A stretch of 64,000 nucleotides of DNA, from assembly GCA_965215155.1 (NCBI GenBank), contig CBDCCY010000004.1, positions 3,348,001 through 3,412,000 on the forward strand, given 5' to 3'. Below are positions 50,834 to 58,061 of the stretch, in pieces; within the stretch, counting starts at the first letter, position 1, and every line of letters starts with the position of its first letter. Source of the stretch: JAGWAJ01 sp965215155. Lineage in GTDB: Bacteria; Acidobacteriota; Vicinamibacteria; Vicinamibacterales; UBA8438. The notes beneath the pieces were generated by a model, which saw nothing but the letters and a program-made list of their open reading frames with translations, ran no database searches and was not told the DNA's origin. Made by a program: the position numbers and the translations under genes.

Positions 50834-52691
50834 ACGAGGCTCCGCCTCAGACCGACGAGACATGTAGACCTCAGCGCGTGCTTTAGGGGGAGTCGGACTC
50901 CGGCCGCTGCTCCCGCTGCGGCGTGAGCCGCCGTTATAGTCGCCCGAGGGCGATGGTGGCCGTAGACTGGCCGGTGGGGAGCCCATCGACCGGAGCCCGA
51001 GCCATGAACGTAGCACGATCCGTCGCCGAAGTACTGTCGCGGCACACGATGCTGACGCTGGAGTGCATCGACCGCATGTACCTGAACGTCTACGTACCGC
51101 TGCTGCAGACGGGGGCGGGCGCGGCGCACTTCTTCCGCAAGGTCCGGGGCCGGCCGGTGCCGTCGTCGGCCCTGATGGGACCGCTGACCGAGCGCTTCGT
51201 CGCGGCGATCAAGCGCTATGCCGAGCGCAACGGCATCGACATCGTGGCGTTCGGTCGCCGGGAGCGCAAGGACGACCGGACGCGGGAGTACCTCCGCCGG
51301 TGGACGGGAGGCGAAGGCGTGCTCTACATCGGGCGGGCGCAAGAGAAGGCACGGGTGCTGCGTACGGAACGCCGCCACGACCCGAGGACCGGCGCGAGCT
51401 ATCCGTGGCTGACGGACTCGACGGCGATGGTCAACCACTACTACGTCTACGCGGTGGACGACGACTTCGGGCCGTTCTTCCTGAAGTTCTGCTCGTACTT
51501 CCCGTACAACGCCAAGCTGTGCATCAACGGGCACGAGTACCTGAAGCGGCAGTTGACGAAGCGGGGCATCGCGTTCGAGGCGCTCGACAACGGCATCCTG
51601 CGCTGCGACGACCCCGAGGCGATGCAGCGGCTGGCCGACGGGCTGACGGCGGAGCAGGTCGACGGGCTGCTGCGGAAGTGGCTGGCGCGGCTGCCGCACC
51701 CCTTCGAGCCCAGCGACCGGAAACAGGGCATCCGGTACGACATCTCGATACTGCAGGCGGAGTTCGCCCGGACCCAGGTGTTCGACCGACCGGCGCAGGG
51801 GCGGGTCTTCTTCGAGGAGGTGCTGCGCGAGCACCTCGACATGGGCCGTCCCGACCACGTGCAGTTGATCTTCGACCGGCGCGTCACCCGACGCACCCCC
51901 TCGCGGTATCGCACCCGCGTCATCACCGACAGGGTCACCCCGTCGCTGCACGTCGACTACAAGCACTCGCGCATCAAGCAGTACCACAAGGAGGGACGCG
52001 CGCTACGCACCGAGACGGTGATCAACGACACGTACGACTTCGATGTCGGCCGCCGGCTGAGGAACCTTGAGGATCTGAAGACGATCGGCTTCACCGCCAA
52101 CCGACGCCTGCTCGGCGTCCAACGCCTCAGTCACGACCGAAGCATCGGAGCCGACGTGCTCGACGAGTTGCACCGCCCGGTGTGCATCGACGGCCAACGC
52201 GCCTCGGCGCTGCGCTTCGGCGACCGGCGGGTGCAAGCGCTGTTCGCCGCCCTGCTGCGCTTCGACCTGCTGCCGCACGGCTTCCGCAACCGGGAGTTGC
52301 GGGAGGCGGTGGCGTCACTGTGTGGTCTGTCGCTCGACGATTACGGCACGGGACGCATGACGTACGACCTGCGCCGGCTACGTCTCCGGGGGCTCATCGA
52401 GCGCATCCCCGGCACCCTCCGGTACCAGCTCACCGCCGAGGGACTCTGCGTCGCGCTGGCCTATCACCGGACCCAGGCGCGGGTTCTCGGGCCGGTGCTG
52501 TCGGCGACCCTCGACGGGGACTCGACCACACGGATTCGGGAAGCCGTCGCCCTCTACGACCAAGAGGTCGACCACGCTTGGCGCGGACGGGCCCTGGCTG
52601 CCTGAACACTGGATCGGGGAGACCAAGACCACCGGCGGTAGCCGGATCCGAAACTTGACTCAACTGTGAAGATCATGCGGGTTCAAGGCGT
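50834..52691 (+). mobile_element. 1.86-kb insertion carrying one uncharacterised gene
   Basis: A helicase pseudogene is interrupted between adjacent codons of a segment that should read DPWPHQVRAFERLY: DPWPH ends the right fragment and AFERLY begins the left one. The inserted DNA is flanked on both sides by CTA (50831-50833 and 52692-52694), perhaps a 3-bp target duplication. Left terminal bases are ACGAGGCTCCG, and the right end in reverse complement begins ACGCCTTGAAC; only three bases match, so no terminal repeat is claimed. The only gene is the 533-residue protein at 51004. No transposase or integrase motif was seen. Confidence 0.55.
51004..52605 (+). CDS. uncharacterised 533-residue protein of an insertion element
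   Basis: Full-length frame from ATG 51004. I recognise it only as an uncharacterised protein. Conserved-looking blocks are LECIDRMYLNVYVPLLQ, EGVLYIGRAQEKARVLR, FGPFFLKFCSYFPYNAKLCI, KHSRIKQYHKEGRALRTET and IGFTANRRLLGVQRLSHD. The C-terminal 130 residues look like a winged helix (TYDLRRLRLRGLIERIPGTLRY). No DDE, tyrosine or serine recombinase, HNH or LAGLIDADG motif is evident. A TATAGT box at 50935-50940 and a TCGCCC/GGGCGA hairpin lie upstream. Its position inside a disrupted gene suggests it is mobile DNA. Confidence 0.75.
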   Translation: MNVARSVAEVLSRHTMLTLECIDRMYLNVYVPLLQTGAGAAHFFRKVRGRPVPSSALMGPLTERFVAAIKRYAERNGIDIVAFGRRERKDDRTREYLRRWTGGEGVLYIGRAQEKARVLRTERRHDPRTGASYPWLTDSTAMVNHYYVYAVDDDFGPFFLKFCSYFPYNAKLCINGHEYLKRQLTKRGIAFEALDNGILRCDDPEAMQRLADGLTAEQVDGLLRKWLARLPHPFEPSDRKQGIRYDISILQAEFARTQVFDRPAQGRVFFEEVLREHLDMGRPDHVQLIFDRRVTRRTPSRYRTRVITDRVTPSLHVDYKHSRIKQYHKEGRALRTETVINDTYDFDVGRRLRNLEDLKTIGFTANRRLLGVQRLSHDRSIGADVLDELHRPVCIDGQRASALRFGDRRVQALFAALLRFDLLPHGFRNRELREAVASLCGLSLDDYGTGRMTYDLRRLRLRGLIERIPGTLRYQLTAEGLCVALAYHRTQARVLGPVLSATLDGDSTTRIREAVALYDQEVDHAWRGRALAA

Positions 52692-53585
52692 CTAGTGCGG
52701 CCAGGGGTCGATGGCCGCCGTCTCCGCGCCGACTTCCGCGTCGCCCGCGGGCAGCGACGGAACGGGCCGGATGGGCGACCAGACAAGCCGGCTGTCGTTT
52801 GGCGAAAGCGGGGGCGGTGCTGGCGTCTCTCGTGTGACAGACTCGCCGGCCGGGGTCCGGCGATAGCGTCTTCTTCTTGAGGCGTGCGGGCAGCTCCGAT
52901 GCCAGAACCGGAGCAGACCCTGCCCGGCGGCGTCAGACACCTCGAGCACGATGGCGCGCGGGGACTGATCACCCACAGACGCGGGAAATTCCGTTCTTCA
53001 CGGTCCACCTGCTCCGGTTCCGGACCCCAGCTCCGATAGACGTTGATGCTCTCCCCAGTTGCAGGCCAAGCGGCGGTCGACCCGTTGAGGCGACCGGTCC
53101 AGGCGAGAGTGTATCGGGCGCGATCCTCGATGACGGCGGGCTTCTCGTGGAAGATCGCCGCGCCCTCAATAGGGTGCCGGTTCGCGTCGCAGGGGATGGC
53201 GACCTTCACGTCGAGGTGGCAGCGGCCGATCATCCAGGCGAGCAACTCCAGGGCATCGGCGGTGTCGGTGTCCGGCGGCGCAGCGGTAGTTCTGCGAGGT
53301 GGTGCCGGACCCGGTTCGTAGCGTCTCACCCTGCCGAATCGCGTCGATCTGCTCGCGGTCAAGCGTGCAGCCGACGACGAGGCGCATGCGCCCGTCGTTG
53401 CGGACGAGGCCCGCGATGCCGCGGGCTGTCAGCACGAGCGCCTCGCCGTCGAAGTAGCCGGTCAGCCGATCGTAGCGTGCGCCGTCCTGAGGCGTCGGGA
53501 CGTAGAACACCCGGACGAGGTCGCCATCCCCCGGGGTGTGCTTGAACTGCCAGTCGCGGTCGTTTGAGCGCCGCTCTACTCCCAC
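52692..53585 (-). pseudogene. PLD-domain helicase, N-terminal half with frameshifts
   Basis: From 53585 leftwards: RYDRLTGYFDGEALVLTARGIAGLV and LRLVVGCTLDREQIDAI-like residues (MRLVVGCTLDREQIDAI) mark the N-terminal PLD-like domain. After a frameshift near 53285 the frame continues LELLAWMIGRCHLDVKVAIP and ALAWTG-like text, and after another near 52975 it continues to AAIDPWPH, where the insertion starts. At least two frameshifts plus the insertion make it dead. It resembles helicases with an N-terminal PLD domain found in defence islands. Confidence 0.7.
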
Positions 53586-53666
53586 GGAACAGACGGCCCG
53601 ATCGGGGCCTTCGGGCGCCCGAAACGGGCTTCGGGGGCTCCGCCGCGGTAGACATTCGCGTGGGGT

Positions 53667-53697
53667 TTGACAATCAGCACTACCGATAGGTTAGGAT
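53667..53697 (+). promoter_or_regulatory. candidate sigma-70 promoter
   Basis: TTGACA (53667-53672) and TAGGAT (53692-53697) lie in an unusually AT-rich patch 55 bases before the DUF7662-like gene. The spacer of 19 bases is longer than ideal. Confidence 0.35.
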
Positions 53698-53751
53698 TAC
53701 TGCTGACTAGGGGTCGCGCTCAGCCTATAGGGATAAGGATAGGACGCCAAA

Positions 53752-54294
53752 ATGAAATCCTCCAGGTACGGACAGCTGACGACACACTTGCGCACGATGG
53801 GACGAGCGGAGATTCCGATGACCTTCAAGGAAATGGAGGAAGTCCTCGGATTCAAGCTGCCACCACGGGCTTCTACGCATAGGGCTTGGTTTTCGAATAA
53901 CCCCACGAACAACCCGATGACGGCGGCGTGGCTCGCGGCGGGGTACAAGTCGGCGAACGTTGACATGAAGAACCGCAAGCTGGTTTTCCGAAGGGTCGCG
54001 CCGGAGGAACGATGTCCAGAGAGCGACCGGCCGACGCCGACGGCCGCCGAACTGCGCGAGATCGCCGCCTCGATGCCGACCGCCGCCGAATTGCGCGGGA
54101 TCGCCGCCTCGATGCTCACGGCCGCCGAACTGCGCGAGATCGTCGCCTCGATGCTCACGACCGCCGAGCTGCGCGAGATCGCCGCCTCGATACCGACGGC
54201 CGCCGAGCTGCGCGAGATCGCCGCCTCGATACCGACGGCCGCCGAACTGCGCGAGATCGCCGCCTCGATCCATGGGCAGACGACCGCTGGTTGA
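53752..54294 (+). CDS. DUF7662-like protein with 13-residue tandem repeat tail
   Basis: 180 residues. The first 80 resemble the DUF7662 type: YGQLTTHLRTMGRAEIPMTF, EEVLGFKLPPRASTHRAWF, NNPTNNPMTAAWLAAGYKS. The rest is six consecutive copies of PTAAELREIAASM or close variants (residues 96-173), then HGQTTAG. The repeats should form an amphipathic helix or short coiled coil. The ATG follows AGGATAGGACGCC. The domain is small and often sits in accessory DNA; function is unknown. Confidence 0.7.
   Translation: MKSSRYGQLTTHLRTMGRAEIPMTFKEMEEVLGFKLPPRASTHRAWFSNNPTNNPMTAAWLAAGYKSANVDMKNRKLVFRRVAPEERCPESDRPTPTAAELREIAASMPTAAELRGIAASMLTAAELREIVASMLTTAELREIAASIPTAAELREIAASIPTAAELREIAASIHGQTTAG
54037..54270 (+). 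repeat. 39-bp in-frame tandem repeat, six units
   Basis: Six units of 39 bp encode TAAELREIAAS-type 13-mers; the last two are nearly identical and the third and fourth share a variant, as expected from unit duplication. Copy number changes would keep the frame. Confidence 0.85.
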
Positions 54295-54715
54295 TTCGCC
54301 CCGGTGCCGACCCCGCCCGGCGACTTCGTCGAAATCGCCGGCTGCGACTGCCCGCCTCGAGGCCTTCGGCCATCATCCGGCGGCGCAGACCAGGAGTAGA
54401 CCGGACGAGTGATTGGCCGAAGGTGGAGGCCGAGGTTCGGGCCGCTGGCTGGACGTATGAGCCGCGGCATTCCCGACTCAAGCAGCTGCTCGACGTTCCG
54501 GGTCGTTGGATCGGTCCATGTCCAGTCTCGGGGGAGCGCTATTGCACGTTCGAGGAGTCGGGTCGCGCGTCGGACGGGTTTACATGGAGTGCGACGCCCC
54601 CACGTGCCTCCCCGTTCCCTCCGACCGTGGGGCGAAGGATGGGCGCTACTGGCGCCATCGGGTCATGCTTGCGAAGCGGGCCAAGGCGGCGCGCCGTGTG
54701 AGGCGCCCGGACCGA
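54295..54715. other. no supported gene
   Basis: This stretch of about 420 bases between the repeat protein and the methyltransferase wreck contains overlapping small open frames on both strands, but none has a start site and coding pattern I can support. It may be further debris. Confidence 0.3.
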
Positions 54716-55750
54716 CCGTGACCGAATACCGCGCCCCGCCCATCCCCACAAACGCCGCCCCGGATCGAGTTGCCGCCCCGCCTTCTCGAACCAGTAGTAG
54801 ACTAGGTCCGCCTCCGCGGGCACGCGGCCGGCGTACGTCTTGAACATCCGCGCGACCGTAGTCCTGGCCCAAGTGCGTGATCAGGAGCTTCCCGCCCAGG
54901 AACGGCGGGTCGCCGATCACGACGTCGGCCACCGGCCATTCCGGCTCCCGGTCGCCCGGCGTCAGGACCGCGTCGCGGCACTCGATCGTGTCGAGAGGCT
55001 TCAGGATCGGGTTGCGCGCCTCCGCGGAGCCGTTGCGCCGCATCCACTGGATCTCGCCGATCCAGACCGACGCCCGCGCGAACTCGGCCACCTACGGGCT
55101 GACCTCGATGCCCGTCACGTTGGCCGTGCTGACCTCGGGGAACGTGCGCTCGAAGCCGAGCGTCTACGCCTCGATCTGCACCCCGTGCTCGAGGTCCTTG
55201 AGCGCCCGCAGCGCCAAGTAGAGGAAGTTCCCCGAGCCGCAGGCGGGATCGAGTACCGTGAACTCCCGCAGCCGGGTCAGGAACGTCCAGTAGCGCCGCC
55301 CGGCCTCGTTGCGCCGCGTCATCCGCGCGGCGCGGGACCCGGCTCCCGCGCGTTCCAGCTCGGCTGCGACCGCCGCCTTCTCCCGCTCCCACTCGGCGAG
55401 CAGCGGCCGGATCACGACCGGCTCGACGAGGATTCTCGCGGTCCGTGTAGTGCGCCCCGAGCTGCGCGCGCTTGCCCGGGTCGAGGCCGCGCTCGAACAG
55501 CGTCCCGAGGATCGACGGGTCGATCTCCGACCGGTCGAGGTCCGATGCCGCGAGCACGGTCTCGATGTCGGACTTCTCGAGCGGCAGCGCCGCGCCGTCG
55601 TCGAACAGCCCGTCATTGAACCACGCGCCCGTCTCCGAAGCCGACGCGGCCTCCGGAGGCCATCACCTGGAAGAGCTCGCCGGCGAGCTCCGGGAACCGC
55701 TCCGGAGCGGGATGCGCATGACGCAGCATCCGCGTGAACACGTGCCCCGG
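54716..55750 (-). pseudogene. MmeI/type IIG-like DNA methyltransferase, fragmented
   Basis: Pieces in several minus frames line up in the order expected for an MmeI-type adenine methyltransferase: HVFTRMLRHAHPAPERFPEL (near 55700), then a stretch with LDPACGSGNFLYLALRALKD (SAM motif I, near 55240), then DVVIGDPPFLGGKLL (catalytic motif IV, near 54900) and AGRVPAEADLVYYWFEKAG (near 54800). Frameshifts and an internal stop separate them, and the C-terminal part is missing. It would have been a restriction-modification or BREX-like enzyme. Its 5' end abuts the truncated DUF6687-like gene. Confidence 0.75.
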
Positions 55751-55758
55751 CCTTTCAT

Positions 55759-56355
55759 GTGCGCCACGCGCATGCGGACCCGGCGACGTCGCCGCTCCCG
55801 CGGGCACTGTTCGACCGCCCCGCGCGGCAGGTCGAGGAGGGGCTGTATCGGGGGTTGCTCGACGTCCTGCCTCGGCTGCTTGCCGACATCGACGAGTATC
55901 GACCGCTATGGGGCCGGGAGGACGCGGTGCTGACGCGCTCGGAGCAGCGCTTCGACGACGGCCGGATTGTGATTGAAGAACAGCCGGAGCTGGACCTGGC
56001 CGTCGTGCGGGGGCCGGAGGGGGGCGAGTGGCATCCGATGGCCGTGCACACCCGCACGGCGGCCAACCGGCTGCTCCTGGTCCACGGCCCCCGCGTGGAG
56101 TTCCGCTACCGCTACGAGAGCTGGGTCCAGATGGCCTCGCGCCGGCCGGCGCTCCGCGTCGACCTGACCGCCCTGGCCGGCGAGTTGACCCGCGAGGACG
56201 GGGCCGACGGACGATGGCGCTTCGAGGGGGTCGAGCACATCACCCCGCGCATGTACCGGGAGGGCGGTGCGTCGACCCTGACGCCCGAGGACATCCGCCG
56301 CCGGCTGGAGGCGGCGCTCCGGGCCGGCGCACTGGCGTGGAATCCCTACGGGTGA
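55759..56355 (+). CDS. DUF6687-like protein, probably 5'-truncated
   Basis: 198 residues if started at GTG 55759. The sequence ALFDRPARQVEEGLYRGLLDVLPRLL and MAVHTRTAANRLLLVHGPRVEFRYRYESWVQ resembles the C-terminal part of DUF6687 proteins. Homology appears to run upstream of the GTG into the methyltransferase debris boundary near 55750, so the N-terminal portion is likely lost by the same rearrangement. Whether it is expressed is unclear. The AAA protein follows 25 bases downstream. Confidence 0.5.
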   Translation: MRHAHADPATSPLPRALFDRPARQVEEGLYRGLLDVLPRLLADIDEYRPLWGREDAVLTRSEQRFDDGRIVIEEQPELDLAVVRGPEGGEWHPMAVHTRTAANRLLLVHGPRVEFRYRYESWVQMASRRPALRVDLTALAGELTREDGADGRWRFEGVEHITPRMYREGGASTLTPEDIRRRLEAALRAGALAWNPYG

Positions 56356-56380
56356 TGGCCGCACTGCCGGCGCGCGCATA

Positions 56381-57964
56381 ATGGGCGGAGTGCGCTTCTT
56401 CAACACGGCGGGACCGGTCGACCCGGAGATGCACTATTGCCTCCCTCCGCTCGACCGCCTGGATCTGCCGGAGGTCCTGCGCCTGATCCGGCGGCGCCAG
56501 TATTTCGTCCTGCACGCGCCCCGGCAGACCGGCAAGACCTCGACCCTGCTGGCGCTGCAGGACCTCCTGAACGGTGGGAGCGAGGGCGCCTACCGCTGCG
56601 TGTACGCCAACGTGGAAGGGGGGCAGACGGCGCGCGGGGACGTCGAACAGGGAGTCCGCGCGGTGCTCGGCGCCCTGGCGGCGGAGGCGCGGCTTACACT
56701 CGGCGACGAGTCGCTCGAAGCGACGTGGCCCGGCATCCTCCGCACCGCGGGGCCGCACCAGGCCTTGACGGAGGCGCTCTCGAGATGGTGCGGGGAGAAC
56801 GCGGCCCCGGCCGTCCTGCTGCTCGACGAGATGGACGCCCTGGTCGGCGACACGCTGCTCGCCGTGCTGCGCCAGCTCCGCGCCGGCTATCATCGGCGCC
56901 CCGCCGCCTTCCCGCAGAGCATCGTCCTCTGCGGCGTCCGCGACGTGCGCGACTACCGCATCCGCTCCACGGCCGAGAGGACGATCGTCACCGGGGGCAG
57001 CGCGTTCAACATCAAGGCGGAATCCCTGGTCCTCGGCGACTTCTCCGCCGCCGAGACGGGAGCGTTGCTGGCCCGGCATACCGCGGAGGCCGGCCAGCAG
57101 TGGACCGATGAGGCCCGCGGTGAAGTGTTCCGGCTCACCGAGGGCCAGCCGTGGCTGGTGAACGCCCTCGCCTATCGTGCGTGTCGGGCGAACCCGGACC
57201 TCTCCCGCCCGATCGGCGCGGCGGCGATCCGCGAGGCTCGCGAGCAGCTCATCCTCCGCCGGGAGACCCATCTGGACCAGCTCACCGACAAGCTGCAGGA
57301 GGAGCGCGTGCGGCGGGTCATCGGTCCGCTGCTCTCCGGCGACCCGGACGGCGGCTCCCGGCGTGTTCCGGACGACGACATCCTGTACGCGTGCGATCTG
57401 GGCCTCGTCCGCACCGGGCCGCTGCGCATCGCCAACCCGATCTACCGGGAGGCGATCCCCCGCGACCTGACCTGGAGCACCCAGCAGTTCCTGCCGCACG
57501 ACCCGGCCTGGTACGTAGCGGACGGCGAGCTGCAGGTCGACAAGCTGCTGGCCGCCTTCCAGGAGTTCTTCCGGGAGCACTCCGAGCACTGGGTCGATCG
57601 TTTCGGGTATCGGGAGGCGGGGCCGCAGCTTCTCCTCCAGGCGTTCCTGCAAAGGGTGGTCAACGCGGGTGGCCGGATCGAGCGGGAATACGGACTGGGT
57701 CGTCGGCGGACCGACCTGCTGATCACTTGGCCGGCGGGCCGCGACGCGCACAAGACGGTCATCGAGTGCAAGCTCCTGCACCGCAGCCTGGACCGCACGC
57801 TCGAGGAGGGTCTCGCCCAGACCCGAGCCTACATGGACCGGTGCGGCACGGCCCGCGGCCACCTGATCGTGTTCGACCGCACGGAGGACAAGCCCTGGGC
57901 CGAGAAGCTCTTCCGTCGCACGGACACCGCCGCCCTGCCCCCTGTGGTCATCTGGGGCATGTAG
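56381..57964 (+). CDS. AAA-like ATPase with C-terminal PD-(D/E)XK-like domain
   Basis: 527 residues. Walker A is HAPRQTGKTSTLLAL and Walker B LLLDEMDALV; ERTIVTGGSAFNIKAESL follows in the sensor region. After a winged-helix-like middle (LTEGQPWLVNALAYRACR), the C-terminal segment RRRTDLLITWPAGRDAHKTVIECKLLHRS fits a D...ExK nuclease core. Such AAA-PDDEXK proteins are common and largely uncharacterised; some are mobile or defence-linked. It may be co-transcribed with the DUF6687-like remnant. Confidence 0.78.
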   Translation: MGGVRFFNTAGPVDPEMHYCLPPLDRLDLPEVLRLIRRRQYFVLHAPRQTGKTSTLLALQDLLNGGSEGAYRCVYANVEGGQTARGDVEQGVRAVLGALAAEARLTLGDESLEATWPGILRTAGPHQALTEALSRWCGENAAPAVLLLDEMDALVGDTLLAVLRQLRAGYHRRPAAFPQSIVLCGVRDVRDYRIRSTAERTIVTGGSAFNIKAESLVLGDFSAAETGALLARHTAEAGQQWTDEARGEVFRLTEGQPWLVNALAYRACRANPDLSRPIGAAAIREAREQLILRRETHLDQLTDKLQEERVRRVIGPLLSGDPDGGSRRVPDDDILYACDLGLVRTGPLRIANPIYREAIPRDLTWSTQQFLPHDPAWYVADGELQVDKLLAAFQEFFREHSEHWVDRFGYREAGPQLLLQAFLQRVVNAGGRIEREYGLGRRRTDLLITWPAGRDAHKTVIECKLLHRSLDRTLEEGLAQTRAYMDRCGTARGHLIVFDRTEDKPWAEKLFRRTDTAALPPVVIWGM

Positions 57965-58061
57965 ACTCGCCACCGGCCGCAGCTCCGGCGCACGGGAGCA
58001 GCGCGCGGCTCCGGGGAGGCGTTTCCCGGTATCGTGGGTACCGTGACGGGAGGCACGTCCC

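Noticed and set aside
50834..52691. Terminal inverted repeats for the insertion with the 533-residue gene
   Set aside because: Only ACG matches at the two ends; too little to claim.
54409..54843. Plus-strand open frame over the methyltransferase remains
   Set aside because: It overlaps minus-strand sequence with recognisable methyltransferase motifs and has no coding character of its own.
44063..57964. Integrative element with attL/attR at tRNA-Leu
   Set aside because: No second copy of the tRNA 3' end and no integrase gene were found in the window, so only proximity supports it.
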